A DNA stretch of 64,000 bases, from contig NZ_VJVW01000003.1 in NCBI RefSeq assembly GCF_009735585.1, positions 124,001 to 188,000 on the forward strand, written 5' to 3'. A program made the position numbers and the translations under genes. Under the pieces are notes generated by a model, which ran no database searches, had not been told where the DNA came from, and saw nothing but the letters and a program-made list of their open reading frames with translations. The stretch comes from Christiangramia aestuarii (GTDB lineage Bacteria; Bacteroidota; Bacteroidia; Flavobacteriales; Flavobacteriaceae). Below are positions 1-8,235 of the stretch, one piece after another (the stretch's first letter is position 1; every line of letters starts with the position of its first letter).

Positions 1-496
1 ATGCAATTATAAGCCCAATAATCGAGAAAATCACCAATTGTACGGCCAGACTGATCAAAATATTCTTCAGGGAAAAGAAGTTCTCTTCCTCCATTTTTCC
101 CATGGCCTCATTAATTTGAGCCTCGGTCATCCCAAACTTTTCGAACATTTCAGCCTGTTTTTCCATGGTCAATTCTTTAACAGTGTTTGCTGCCTCTGGA
201 TCTATAAGGTTGAAAAGTAAAACACTAAAAACCACAGAAATTACAAGGCCTATTACAACGGTTAAAAAATAGGAGGAAAAAGCTTCCTTGAAACTAAAAA
301 GACCGGTATTGAATTTTTTGGCCTTACTAACCGCCATGATGCTAAGCACCAGAATGATAATGTAAATAGAAATGTTATAATACCATTCAGTCATTAAGGA
401 AATGTCGAAGGCATATACCAGTACGGTGATTAAGATTAAAGCAAGACCTAGGTAAAGTCCATAGCTGGAGGCAAGTTTTTTGGTTGATTGTTCCAT
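1..496 (-). CDS. DUF4199 family membrane protein (3' part cut by window edge)
   Basis: The reverse-strand frame opens with ATG at 496 (protein begins MEQSTKKLASSYGLYLG) and runs off the left edge without a stop after about 165 codons. Four hydrophobic segments can be read, near residues 10-30, 38-57, 75-98 and 146-165. Between the third and fourth lies a charged loop with KQAEMFEKFGMTEAQINEAM. This layout (two short helices, a conserved central helix, then an acidic amphipathic loop and a last helix) is that of the Bacteroidota DUF4199 inner-membrane family, whose function is unknown. It is divergent from rpmE, 150 bp away. Family call is from recollection of the pattern, not a search. Confidence 0.75.
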   Translation of the reverse strand, partial: MEQSTKKLASSYGLYLGLALILITVLVYAFDISLMTEWYYNISIYIIILVLSIMAVSKAKKFNTGLFSFKEAFSSYFLTVVIGLVISVVFSVLLFNLIDPEAANTVKELTMEKQAEMFEKFGMTEAQINEAMGKMEEENFFSLKNILISLAVQLVIFSIIGLIIA

Positions 497-587
497 TTTA
501 AATTGAAGTTTGATTAGTTTAGCGGTTAGTAATCAAATATAGGAAAACGTTACAATCTAAATTCAGGAAAAAGTTTTTTGAATTTTG

Positions 588-618
588 TTTGTAGTTGAGA
601 AGTTATTAATTAAATTTG
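588..618 (+). promoter_or_regulatory. Bacteroidota-type promoter of rpmE
   Basis: TTTG at 588-591 is followed after 19 nt by TAAATTTG at 611-618, an exact match to the TTTG / TAnnTTTG (-33/-7) Bacteroidota consensus. The start codon of L31 lies 29 nt further on. Confidence 0.75.
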
Positions 619-646
619 CACCTCGAAAATTAAAAGAATCAAAGCG

Positions 647-901
647 ATGAAGCAGGGAATCCATCCGGAAAATTATAGACTGGTAGCTTTTAAAGATATG
701 TCTAACGATGACGTATTCATTACCAAGTCCACAGCAAAGACAAAAGAAACTATCGAAGTTGACGGAACTGAGTACCCGTTGATAAAACTGGAAATTTCCA
801 GAACTTCTCACCCATACTACACAGGGCAGACTAAGCTTGTGGATAGTGCAGGTAGAATTGACAAGTTCAAGAACAAATACGCAAAATTCAAGAAAAAGTA
901 A
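647..901 (+). CDS. rpmE: 50S ribosomal protein L31, type B
   Basis: An 84-residue protein starting [11 protein letters not shown], the typical opening of L31, with the [11 protein letters not shown] block near residues 51-61 and the basic tail [10 protein letters not shown]. It contains no cysteine at all, so it is the zinc-independent (C-) type B form of 80-90 residues rather than the zinc-ribbon form of about 70. Type B genes are often Zur-controlled in other phyla; no Zur site is evident here, and the strong promoter suggests it is the housekeeping copy. It is monocistronic: a canonical promoter precedes it and a hairpin terminator follows 27 nt after the stop. Confidence 0.96.
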   Translation: MKQGIHPENYRLVAFKDMSNDDVFITKSTAKTKETIEVDGTEYPLIKLEISRTSHPYYTGQTKLVDSAGRIDKFKNKYAKFKKK

Positions 902-927
902 TTTTTCCTGTTTTTACAAAATATATA

Positions 928-952
928 AAGCCGCGTAATAGCGGCTTTTTTT
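928..952 (+). terminator. Rho-independent terminator of rpmE
   Basis: AAGCCGC (928-934) and GCGGCTT (941-947) form a 7-bp stem with a 6-nt loop, followed by a T run to 952. Confidence 0.9.
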
Positions 953-975
953 GTTCAGCTTTTTTGGCTGGATAC

Positions 976-1005
976 TTTAATCTTTTTTGGGAACTATTAA
1001 ATTTG
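976..1005 (+). promoter_or_regulatory. Probable promoter of the GlmU-like gene
   Basis: TAAATTTG at 998-1005 matches the -7 consensus; TTTA at 976-979 is a weak -33 element 18 nt upstream. The start codon at 1023 would have a short leader. Confidence 0.5.
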
Positions 1006-1022
1006 ACAAAATTTAAAGAACG

Positions 1023-2195
1023 ATGAATTATATTCTTTTTGATGGTGAAGTGAGAAAGGAGCTTTTGCCATTCACCTTTACAAGGCCGGTGGCAGATATC
1101 AGGATCGGTATCCTGAGCATTCGTGAAAAATGGGAAAAGTTACTCTCTGCAGAGACTTCGACTAAAACAGAAGATTACCTTAGCGGGAAGTGGCCTCAAC
1201 AGCTTGAAAAAGAGAATATATTTATCAATTCAACTTTTATTCCTACAGGAGAACTGGCAGAGAAGGTGAAGAACCTGAAACCCGGGGAAAAGCTAGTTTC
1301 TGGAGATGAGCTTATAGCTTATTTTGCAGGGGATGGAGGAGAGCCAGACCTGGAATCTTTAAAGGAAGTTAGGTTTGACCAGGAAATTCTAAAACTATCT
1401 CATACCTGGGAGATATTTTCTAAAAACGATAAGGCCATTGCGCTGGATTTTGAGATACTTACCAAAGAAAGAGAATCTCAGAAAATAGATGCTTCCAATT
1501 TCGTAAAGGCAGAAGAGAATATTTTTATCGAGGAAGGTGCGGTTGTAGAAAACTGTTCCTTGAATGCTTCAGCCGGCCCCATCTATATTGGCAAAAATGC
1601 AACTATTATGGAAGGTTCCCTCATTCGCGGGCCTTTTGCGATTTGTGAGGGCGCCACGGTGAAAATGGGCGCTAAGATCTACGGTGCCACTACCATCGGG
1701 CCTTTTTGCAAGGTAGGAGGGGAAGTGAACAATTCGGTCTTGTTCCAGAATTCTAATAAAGGGCACGAAGGCTTTCTTGGTAATTCGGTGCTCGGTGAAT
1801 GGTGTAATATTGGGGCAGACACCAATAATTCTAACCTTAAGAATAATTATGCCGAAGTTAGGCTTTGGAACTACAATACCGAAAACTTTGCAAGGACAGG
1901 TCTGCAATTCTGTGGGTTAATTATGGGAGACCACAGTAAATGCGGGATTAATACCATGTTTAATACCGGAACAGTAATAGGGGTTAGTGCCAATATCTTT
2001 GGAAGCGGCTTCCCTCGAAATTTTGTCCCAGGATTTAGCTGGGGAGGAAGCGCCGGTACCAGTACCTATAAACTAGAAAAGGCCCTGGAAACTGCAGAAA
2101 TAGTCATGAAACGACGAAATACAGAGCTTTCACAGGAAGATAGGGATATCCTGCAGCATGTTTTCGATTTTTCCGCTAAATGGAGAAGAGACTAA
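1023..2195 (+). CDS. GlmU-like sugar nucleotidyltransferase with left-handed beta-helix acyltransferase domain
   Basis: A 390-residue protein starting MNYILFDGEVRKELLPFTFTRPVADIRIG. The N-terminal half is a shortened nucleotidyltransferase-like domain with TRPVADIRIGI; the C-terminal half (about 165-330) carries hexapeptide-repeat stretches (GAVVENCSL, AKIYGATTIGPFCKVGG, NSVLGEWCNIGADTNNSNLKNNY). Such proteins are widespread in Bacteroidota as an alternative GlmU-like family, annotated as putative UDP-GlcNAc pyrophosphorylase/glucosamine-1-P acetyltransferase; true substrate is not proven. E. coli GlmU is about 456 residues, so this is a compact variant without a recognisable LxxGxGTRM signature at its N terminus. 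Its stop codon interlocks by 4 nt with the convergent gene at 2192. Confidence 0.82.
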   Translation: MNYILFDGEVRKELLPFTFTRPVADIRIGILSIREKWEKLLSAETSTKTEDYLSGKWPQQLEKENIFINSTFIPTGELAEKVKNLKPGEKLVSGDELIAYFAGDGGEPDLESLKEVRFDQEILKLSHTWEIFSKNDKAIALDFEILTKERESQKIDASNFVKAEENIFIEEGAVVENCSLNASAGPIYIGKNATIMEGSLIRGPFAICEGATVKMGAKIYGATTIGPFCKVGGEVNNSVLFQNSNKGHEGFLGNSVLGEWCNIGADTNNSNLKNNYAEVRLWNYNTENFARTGLQFCGLIMGDHSKCGINTMFNTGTVIGVSANIFGSGFPRNFVPGFSWGGSAGTSTYKLEKALETAEIVMKRRNTELSQEDRDILQHVFDFSAKWRRD

Positions 2196-2455
2196 AGGCT
2201 TAACACCAGGATCACCACCGCCAGGCTTATAAAAAGCAGCGCCGAGATCATCAGGACCTTGCGATGCTTTTTTTTATGCTCTTTGTTGATGTTCAAGAGG
2301 AATTCCTCGAGGTCTTCTTCGGTTAGACGGCTTCTTTCCAGGATTCGGGAAGTGTTATCCCGACCGGGGTTAAAATCGTTGGAAAGCTTAGAGTTGCTAT
2401 GATGCGCGTTCGACTCTAGTTGAAATGCAGCATCGTTAGTGCTCCCAAAATTCAT
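2192..2455 (-). CDS. Small C-terminally anchored membrane protein, unknown function
   Basis: An 87-residue protein. Residues 1-45 are hydrophilic (Asn- and Ser-rich); 45-63 are charged with a Lys/His cluster (KEHKKKHRK); residues 66-86 form one hydrophobic helix ending at the C terminus (ISALLFISLAVVILVLSL). The topology is that of a tail-anchored inner-membrane protein with the basic patch cytoplasmic. I do not recognise a family. It is convergent with the GlmU-like gene with 4-nt overlap of stops, and divergent from mtaB. The reading frame is favoured over antisense alternatives by the clean TM segment and by its own start region clear of other genes. Confidence 0.6.
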   Translation of the reverse strand: MNFGSTNDAAFQLESNAHHSNSKLSNDFNPGRDNTSRILERSRLTEEDLEEFLLNINKEHKKKHRKVLMISALLFISLAVVILVLSL

Positions 2456-2549
2456 GATATTTCAATTATAAAAGTGGGATAAGGTACGAAAAAAAGCAGT
2501 CGCTGGTTCTAACTTTCACATTATCTAAACATTACAATTGGATAAGGAT

Positions 2550-2580
2550 TTTACAGAAAGCTTTTTAGTTGGTATCTTTG
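2550..2580 (+). promoter_or_regulatory. Promoter of mtaB
   Basis: TATCTTTG at 2573-2580 matches TAnnTTTG exactly; TTTA at 2550-2553 stands 19 nt upstream as a near -33 element. The start ATG is at 2619. Confidence 0.65.
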
Positions 2581-2618
2581 CAGCCCGAATCCGGGAAGTG
2601 GATCTTAAATGAAGGAAT

Positions 2619-3950
2619 ATGAAGGCTAAAAAAGTCGCATTTTACACGCTTGGTTGTAAGCTTAATTTTTCTGAAACATCAACCATAGCTAGGTCTTTCG
2701 AGAATGAAGGCTTTGAGAGGGTAGAGTTTTCTGAAAAAGCAGATATCTATGTGATCAACACCTGTTCGGTTACAGAAAATGCCGATAAGCGTTTTAAAAC
2801 GATCGTAAGGCAGGCACAAAAGGTTAATGAAAATGCCTTTATGATCGCCGTGGGATGTTATGCGCAGTTGAAACCGGAAGAACTGGCTGCAGTAGATGGT
2901 GTAGACCTGGTGTTGGGAGCAACCGAAAAATTTAAGATCACAGATTATCTGAATGACCTTACCAAGAACGATTTTGGGGAGGTTCATTCCTGCGAGATCA
3001 ATGAAGCCGATTTCTATGTTGGTTCGTACTCTATTGGTGACCGCACCCGTGCGTTTTTAAAGGTGCAGGATGGATGTGATTATAAATGTACCTATTGTAC
3101 GATCCCTCTGGCCCGTGGAATTTCCAGAAGTGATAAACTGGAGAATGTACTGAAAAACGCCGCGGAGATCTCTGAGCAAGGCATCAAGGAGATCGTACTT
3201 ACCGGGGTGAATATCGGGGATTATGGGAAGGGTGAGTTCGGAAATAAAAAACATGAGCATACCTTCCTGGACCTGGTGAAAGCCCTCGATGAAGTAGAAG
3301 GAATAGAAAGACTGAGGATCTCATCTATTGAGCCTAATCTATTGAAAAATGACACCATAGATTTTGTTTCCCAGAGCAGGACCTTTGTTCCTCATTTCCA
3401 TATTCCGTTGCAGAGTGGAAGTGACGAGATCCTGAAGCTAATGAGAAGAAGGTATATGAGCGATCTCTATGTAGACAGGGTAAAAAGGATACGGGAAGTG
3501 ATGCCTAATGCCTGTATAGGGGTGGATGTGATCGTTGGATTCCCCGGCGAAACCGAGGAACATTTCCTTGAAACCTATAATTTCCTGAATCAACTGAATA
3601 TTTCTTACCTGCACGTTTTCACCTATTCTGAAAGGGATAATACTCCGGCAGCAGAAATGGAAGGGGTGGTTCCTTTGAAAGTAAGGAAAAAGAGAAGCAA
3701 AATGCTTCGAGGTCTTTCAGCTAAGAAAAGAAGGGCTTTTTATGAAAGTCAGCTGGGAAATACGGCTACTGTTCTTTTCGAAGGAGAAAACAAGGAAGGC
3801 TATATTCACGGGTTTACTGAAAACTACGTAAAAGTGAAGGCGCCCTGGAATCCTAATAAAGTAAATACACTTCAAAAGATCAGGCTAAGCGAGATTGATG
3901 AAGACGGTCTGGTAAGATTCGAGGAACTACCGGAGCCCGTAAGTGTTTAA
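2619..3950 (+). CDS. mtaB: tRNA (N6-threonylcarbamoyladenosine(37)-C2)-methylthiotransferase
   Basis: A 443-residue radical SAM methylthiotransferase. The N-terminal UPF0004 domain has the three cluster cysteines in TLGCKLN (about residue 13), NTCSVTENADKR (about 49) and VGCYAQ (about 87). The radical SAM CxxxCxxC motif is in DGCDYKCTYCTIPLARG (about 150-165), followed by GVNIGDYG and a C-terminal TRAM-like domain (ATVLFEGENKEGYIHGFTENY). CTIPLARG and the KLN variant favour MtaB (ms2t6A37 of ANN-decoding tRNAs) over MiaB. Length fits the family. Own promoter upstream; stop interlocked with the convergent small gene. Confidence 0.93.
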   Translation: MKAKKVAFYTLGCKLNFSETSTIARSFENEGFERVEFSEKADIYVINTCSVTENADKRFKTIVRQAQKVNENAFMIAVGCYAQLKPEELAAVDGVDLVLGATEKFKITDYLNDLTKNDFGEVHSCEINEADFYVGSYSIGDRTRAFLKVQDGCDYKCTYCTIPLARGISRSDKLENVLKNAAEISEQGIKEIVLTGVNIGDYGKGEFGNKKHEHTFLDLVKALDEVEGIERLRISSIEPNLLKNDTIDFVSQSRTFVPHFHIPLQSGSDEILKLMRRRYMSDLYVDRVKRIREVMPNACIGVDVIVGFPGETEEHFLETYNFLNQLNISYLHVFTYSERDNTPAAEMEGVVPLKVRKKRSKMLRGLSAKKRRAFYESQLGNTATVLFEGENKEGYIHGFTENYVKVKAPWNPNKVNTLQKIRLSEIDEDGLVRFEELPEPVSV

Positions 3951-4243
3951 ATATTGATCCCTACCGGAAGGAGGTCCTTATATTTCCTCCGGTTTTTTCT
4001 TATGAATCCTGCGATCTCAGGACTGGTAGGTACCACGCTTATATTTCTTTCTTTGATCTCTGCGAGCACCGCTTTGATAAAATCTTCACGGCGATCTTCG
4101 GTATCATCTGGCATTCTAAGTTTGGTTAGGAATATCTTTCTCTCCTGCTGGGAATATTCAATTACTGCCAGTTCATCGTTAATGCGGGTTTCGAATTGTC
4201 TTAGAAACTCATTGTCGGTAATATTTAAATCTTCATTGCTCAT
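3947..4243 (-). CDS. Small acidic soluble protein, unknown function
   Basis: A 98-residue hydrophilic, mainly helical protein (MSNEDLNITDNEFLRQ start) ending KNRRKYKDLLPVGINI. No signal peptide, TM segment or cysteine is visible. It lies 13 nt downstream of the pirin gene on the same strand and is probably co-transcribed with it. An overlapping frame exists on the other strand (3954-4358), but that one is Ser/Leu-rich, has no start context and runs into pirin, so I take the reverse strand as real. I do not recognise the family. Confidence 0.6.
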   Translation of the reverse strand: MSNEDLNITDNEFLRQFETRINDELAVIEYSQQERKIFLTKLRMPDDTEDRREDFIKAVLAEIKERNISVVPTSPEIAGFIRKNRRKYKDLLPVGINI

Positions 4244-4256
4244 TTCTTCCTTTTTT

Positions 4257-4970
4257 TTAATTCATGGGAACTTCAATAAGAAGAACTTTAGAATTGGTTT
4301 TGAATTCCAAGGATACGGTAGAGGTATCCCAGATTCCTGCGGCATCGCGCCTTTTTAGGAGGTTTCCATCCACTTCGGCTTCACCCTCAATCAAGAAGAT
4401 ATATACGCCGTGGGCTTCATTCTTCAATTTATAATCAATTTTCCTGCCAGCCTCAAAATCACCTAAATGCAAATAGGCCTGCTGATTGATGTATAAAGCA
4501 TTTTCAGATCGGTCAGATTTCGGGGAAACTATATTAATAAGCTTGTTGTTTTCCAGAAGCTCTGAAAAATCCTTCTGGTCATATCTCGGTTCCAACCCGT
4601 TTTGTTCGGGGAAGATCCAGATCTGTAGCATATTGAGCTCTTCCTTGGAAGAATTGAACTCGCTGTGCTCAACCCCGGTTCCTGCGCTCATTACCTGAAC
4701 TTCTCCAGCCGTGATCACTTTGGTATGATCCATAGAGTCCTTATGTCTTATCTCTCCTTTGAGGGGAATGGAGATAATTTCCATATTTTGGTGCGGATGG
4801 GTTCCAAAGCCCATACCAGCCTGTACATAATCATCATTAAGTACTCTTAAAAGTCCGAATTGTACCTTTTTCGGGTCGAAAAAATTTGCAAAACTGAAAG
4901 AATAATTTGCTTTAAGCCATCCGTAATTTGCAGTACCCCGCGAGTTTGCAGGATGTAATATTTTTTCCAT
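4257..4970 (-). CDS. Pirin family protein (bicupin)
   Basis: A 237-residue protein with the pirin hallmark GMGFGTHPHQNMEIISIPLKG (about residues 53-73), where the HPHxNxE histidines and glutamate bind the metal, followed by TAGEVQVMSAGTGVEHSE, whose His completes the site. The second cupin domain (about 140-237) lacks metal ligands, as in YhhW-type pirins. YhhW of E. coli has quercetinase activity; the physiological substrate is unknown. It begins with ATG at 4970 and is followed by the small gene ending at 3947 in an apparent two-gene operon. Confidence 0.93.
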   Translation of the reverse strand: MEKILHPANSRGTANYGWLKANYSFSFANFFDPKKVQFGLLRVLNDDYVQAGMGFGTHPHQNMEIISIPLKGEIRHKDSMDHTKVITAGEVQVMSAGTGVEHSEFNSSKEELNMLQIWIFPEQNGLEPRYDQKDFSELLENNKLINIVSPKSDRSENALYINQQAYLHLGDFEAGRKIDYKLKNEAHGVYIFLIEGEAEVDGNLLKRRDAAGIWDTSTVSLEFKTNSKVLLIEVPMN

Positions 4971-5071
4971 TTTTTATGGGTTGGTAAATTTGAAAGTCAA
5001 GTATTATGCAGTAATTTTGATTGTTAAATTTACGATTAAAACCTAGTATTCTTTGTTATACGCATGTTAAA

Positions 5072-5779
5072 ATGAAAGAGAAGGAGGAGCTTATACATAT
5101 CTACTTTATGCCGGGAATGGCAGCTGGTCCTTCTATTTTTGAATACATTTCTCTGCCTGAAGCCAAGTTCAAGGTTCATTTGCTGGAATGGGAAATTCCC
5201 AATAAAGATGAAAGCCTTGAAGATTATGCGAAAAGGATGGTTAATTATGTGAAACATGAGAATCCGGTTTTGATTGGCGTTTCTTTTGGCGGGGTAATTG
5301 TACAGGAAATGGCAAAGTTCCTGGATCTTAAAAGGCTTATCATAATTTCCAGTGTTAAATGTACCGATGAATTACCGCCGAGAATGAAGTTCGCTTCAAA
5401 AACCGGTCTTTTTAAACTGATCCCTACCGGCCTGGCCGATTATGTGGATTATTTTGAAAAAATTGCAGTGGGAGAGTTCTTGCAGAAAAGAGCCAAGCTT
5501 TACAAGCAATACATTTCTATCACAGATAAGCAATACCTGAACTGGGCCATAAAGAATATGGTGAACTGGAAATGCGAAAAGCCCGATGAAAAGATTATCC
5601 ATATTCATGGAGATAAGGATGAAGTCTTTCCAATAAAAAATATTAAGAATGCGATAATCGTAAATGGAGGAACCCATATCATGATCATTAACAGGTTCCG
5701 CTGGTTCAATGAGAATTTACCGGAATTGATCATTTCTGGTAAAATGAAGAAGAAAAAAAAGATAAAACAGATTAATTGA
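5072..5779 (+). CDS. Alpha/beta hydrolase
   Basis: From ATG 5072 the protein is 235 residues, MKEKEELIHIYFMPGMAAG. The nucleophile elbow GVSFGG (G-x-S-x-G) is near residue 71, an acid candidate is in HGDKDEVFP near 184, and the catalytic His is in NGGTHIMII near 206; the order Ser-Asp-His is that of the alpha/beta hydrolase fold. An in-frame upstream ATG at 5021 would add 17 residues with no homology-like character, so I prefer 5072. The stop TGA overlaps the region just before the lytic transglycosylase ATG (6 nt away), suggesting one transcript. Substrate unknown. Confidence 0.82.
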   Translation: MKEKEELIHIYFMPGMAAGPSIFEYISLPEAKFKVHLLEWEIPNKDESLEDYAKRMVNYVKHENPVLIGVSFGGVIVQEMAKFLDLKRLIIISSVKCTDELPPRMKFASKTGLFKLIPTGLADYVDYFEKIAVGEFLQKRAKLYKQYISITDKQYLNWAIKNMVNWKCEKPDEKIIHIHGDKDEVFPIKNIKNAIIVNGGTHIMIINRFRWFNENLPELIISGKMKKKKKIKQIN

Positions 5780-5784
5780 AAGCT

Positions 5785-6741
5785 ATGAAGATTTTAAAAA
5801 GCGCGGTGTTATTAGTGGGATTATTTACTATTTGCGCAGTTAGTATAAATGCGGTGCAGCAGGAAGATGGAGGTTCTGCCGGAAAAACCAAGATGGAGAA
5901 GGATGATACCAATAAAAGCGTAGCAGACTCTTATAAGATACAGGCATTGCCAATGCCCGAAAACCTGGAATTTGCCGGGGAAGAAGTACCTTTAGAAGAT
6001 CCAGATATTTATGAAAGAATGGATCGGGAACTACTGGTAAATACCTACTGGCAGTCTAATGCCCTTTTGCTGATGAAAAGGGCAAACAAGTATTTTCCGG
6101 TGATCGAGCCAATTCTTGAAAAAGAAGGTGTGCCCGATGATTTTAAATACCTGGCGGTGATCGAAAGTGGTCTAACCCAGGCCGTTTCCCCGGCAAGAGC
6201 CGTGGGATTCTGGCAGATCATGGAAGGTACAGGAAAGGATTATGGTCTTGAGATCAATGATAATGTAGATGAAAGGTATCATATTGAAAAATCTACCCGT
6301 GTAGCCGCCGATTATCTGAAAAAGGCTAAAGAACGTTTTGGTTCCTGGACCCTGGCTGCGGCTTCTTATAACGCGGGACAGTATGGTGTAGACAAACAGT
6401 TGGACAGGCAAAAAGTTGGGGATTATTACGATCTTTTGCTGGGTGAAGAGACAGGGCGTTATGTTTTCAGGATCCTGGCGCTAAAGGAAATCATGAATCA
6501 TCCCCAGAAATACGGCTTCAATTTCGATAAAGAAGACCTTTATAAGCATATTCCGGTAGAAAAGGTGAAGGTAGATACGGTGGTAAAGGATTTTCCTGAT
6601 TTTGCCGCTAAGTTTGGTATTAACTACAAAACTTTAAAGATTCATAACCCATGGTTAAGGGATGATCATTTAAAGAATGCTTCTAGAAAAGTATACTATA
6701 TAGATATTCCGAAAGAAGGTTATTATCCGGAAGTGAATTAA
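5785..6741 (+). CDS. MltD-like membrane-bound lytic murein transglycosylase (SLT domain)
   Basis: From ATG 5785 the protein has 318 residues with an N-terminal signal segment (ILKSAVLLVGLFTICAVSINA). The SLT domain spans about 105-235: the catalytic Glu is in AVIESGLTQAVSP, followed by ARAVGFWQIMEGTGKDYG and the AAASYNAGQYG motif. A C-terminal region (about 255-318) with DFPDFAAKFGINYKTLKIHNPWLR resembles a degenerate LysM-like peptidoglycan-binding module. It cleaves the glycan strand with formation of 1,6-anhydroMurNAc. A TTG nine bases earlier is possible but ATG is favoured. It follows the hydrolase gene by 5 nt. Confidence 0.88.
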   Translation: MKILKSAVLLVGLFTICAVSINAVQQEDGGSAGKTKMEKDDTNKSVADSYKIQALPMPENLEFAGEEVPLEDPDIYERMDRELLVNTYWQSNALLLMKRANKYFPVIEPILEKEGVPDDFKYLAVIESGLTQAVSPARAVGFWQIMEGTGKDYGLEINDNVDERYHIEKSTRVAADYLKKAKERFGSWTLAAASYNAGQYGVDKQLDRQKVGDYYDLLLGEETGRYVFRILALKEIMNHPQKYGFNFDKEDLYKHIPVEKVKVDTVVKDFPDFAAKFGINYKTLKIHNPWLRDDHLKNASRKVYYIDIPKEGYYPEVN

Positions 6742-6744
6742 TAA

Positions 6745-7446
6745 CTATTCAGTTATCACATTGTCTGCATATACCTCGTTGAAGGAATTTACCAGGTTTT
6801 TAGAGATACTGGTTTCCAGGGCGATGTAATTTTCACGATAAGCGGTTTCCTCTTCTGTATGTAGGGGAGGGAATACGCTTCTTCTTATATCCATGATCTT
6901 TTTAGTCCCTGAAAGCAGGAAGCAGGTGGGGAGGCCCAGGGAATGCTTTAGTTGTTTCACAACATAAGCTCCATTATTCTGACTTTCATCAACGTATACG
7001 ATAGAGATATCTGAGGAGAATTTTTCCGCGAGCTTTTTTACCTTGTCCCGTTTATCCCAGAAAAGTACCACAAAATCTACCTGATCCCTATATTCCGAAG
7101 CTAGTTCGTTAAGGGCCGGGACCTCTCCTTTACTGGGTATGCACCAGGAGGCATAGGTAATTAGAAATACAGGTTTTTTGAAATCGTAAAGCTGAACCTC
7201 TTTCTTTTTAAGGTTCCTGAATTTGAAGTTATCCATATAGGAGCCTTCAAGATGTGTGCTGGTGAAATCCTCAAAAAGTTCCCTGCCTTTTTCATAATCG
7301 TTAAAACGATAGGCCAGGTCTGCTTTCCTATTATAGTCTGATAGGTGGAAGAATAATTCCTCTGAGAAATAAGTTTTTTCCTTTAGCTCTTGCTGAGAAA
7401 ATACTGTAGGGCCGATAAGGAGAAAAACTAATAATAGTTTTTTCAT
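6745..7446 (-). CDS. Thioredoxin-fold exported protein with CxxS active site
   Basis: A 233-residue protein with a signal peptide (KKLLLVFLLIGPTVFSQQ). A TlpA/AhpC-TSA-like thioredoxin domain covers about 95-195: FLITYASWCIPSKGEVPALNELA carries the usual WCxPC site as WCIPS, so the second (resolving) cysteine is a serine; the cis-Pro loop is GLPTCFLL near residue 174, with a Cys after the cis-Pro threonine. Family members act in periplasmic disulfide exchange; a monothiol variant may be a glutaredoxin-like or isomerase-like form, or redox-inactive. Convergent with the transglycosylase (3-nt gap), own promoter at 7470. Confidence 0.8.
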   Translation of the reverse strand: MKKLLLVFLLIGPTVFSQQELKEKTYFSEELFFHLSDYNRKADLAYRFNDYEKGRELFEDFTSTHLEGSYMDNFKFRNLKKKEVQLYDFKKPVFLITYASWCIPSKGEVPALNELASEYRDQVDFVVLFWDKRDKVKKLAEKFSSDISIVYVDESQNNGAYVVKQLKHSLGLPTCFLLSGTKKIMDIRRSVFPPLHTEEETAYRENYIALETSISKNLVNSFNEVYADNVITE

Positions 7447-7469
7447 GTAATTTTTGGGGCTGGTTTTGT

Positions 7470-7500
7470 CAAAAGTATATCAGCCTTTTCTTACAAGAAA
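7470..7500 (-). promoter_or_regulatory. Promoter of the thioredoxin-fold gene
   Basis: On the reverse strand TACTTTTG (7477-7470) matches TAnnTTTG; TTTC (7500-7497) lies 19 nt upstream as a near -33 element. Confidence 0.55.
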
Positions 7501-7570
7501 AATATTTCGTTAAAGTGCCTATATTCTAGTTAAAGCGACTTTTGTTCTTAAATTGTTAATAACGCAGATC

Positions 7571-8086
7571 TTAGATCTTTTTCATCTGCTCCTTCATCAT
7601 GCGTATCTGGTCGTTCATCATACCATGCTTATCCAGCTTTTTAGCCTCATTCAAAAGGGTAGTGGCTTCTCTTTTTCTACGCTTGGTCATTGCGATCCCG
7701 GCAAGGTTAAGTTTGGCCATGGCCAGGTCGTGATCCATGGAAAGGCCAAGTTTTAAAGCCCTCTTAAAGAATTTTTCAGCCTGGGTGATATTGGTCTGGG
7801 AAACCATGAGTCCGTGAAGATACCAGTAGTAACCCTGTTGTTTTTGTACCAGGGCTTTTTCAGGATCCTTGATCTTGTCCAGCCATTTCTTGGCTCCGGT
7901 AAAATCCTGTTTCCTAAGGCGTAAAAAGGCCAGCAGGATCATTTCGTTTTTAAAATATAGGAATATAAATATACCCGAGAGTAATAACAGGAAAATCCCG
8001 TTTCCAATTTCACCTTCGATGAATTGCCAGATCGCAGTTGCTATTAATAATCCGGCCAGTACTAATTTGATATTCTTATTGAACAT
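7571..8086 (-). CDS. Membrane protein with DUF2892-like N terminus and TPR region
   Basis: A 171-residue protein. Two hydrophobic helices at about 9-25 and 29-47 (KLVLAGLLIATAIWQF, GIFLLLLSGIFIFLYF) form a hairpin like DUF2892 proteins. The rest is a cytoplasmic or periplasmic helical domain with TPR-like periodicity (ALVQKQQGYYWYLHGLMV, AEKFFKRALKLGLSMDHDLA), ending in a Met/Lys-rich helix. No catalytic residues are seen; TPRs suggest a scaffold role. It is divergent from rpmH and its start lies about 150 bp from the rpmH ATG. Confidence 0.7.
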   Translation of the reverse strand: MFNKNIKLVLAGLLIATAIWQFIEGEIGNGIFLLLLSGIFIFLYFKNEMILLAFLRLRKQDFTGAKKWLDKIKDPEKALVQKQQGYYWYLHGLMVSQTNITQAEKFFKRALKLGLSMDHDLAMAKLNLAGIAMTKRRKREATTLLNEAKKLDKHGMMNDQIRMMKEQMKKI

Positions 8087-8150
8087 TTCTATCTTGATTT
8101 TCCAGGCGGCAAAGGTAATAAAAACAATTAAAAATTATTTTAATTTAGTA

Positions 8151-8181
8151 TTTGCAGTACTTAAAAAGCTTTGTATATTTG
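8151..8181 (+). promoter_or_regulatory. Promoter of rpmH
   Basis: TTTG (8151-8154), 19 nt, TATATTTG (8174-8181): a perfect Bacteroidota promoter about 55 nt ahead of the L34 start codon. Confidence 0.8.
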
Positions 8182-8235
8182 CACGCAGTTTTATAGACAG
8201 ACAAAACGAATTACAGAAGATAAAAGATATTCACA

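Noticed and set aside
563-811. 82-codon reverse frame over rpmE
   Set aside because: Antisense shadow of L31, overlapping its promoter and coding part.
1569-1907. 112-codon reverse frame inside the GlmU-like gene
   Set aside because: Shadow of the repeated beta-helix coding sequence.
3954-4358. 134-codon + strand frame over the small gene downstream of pirin
   Set aside because: Ser/Leu-rich shadow overlapping the end of pirin; the reverse-strand frame has operon context.
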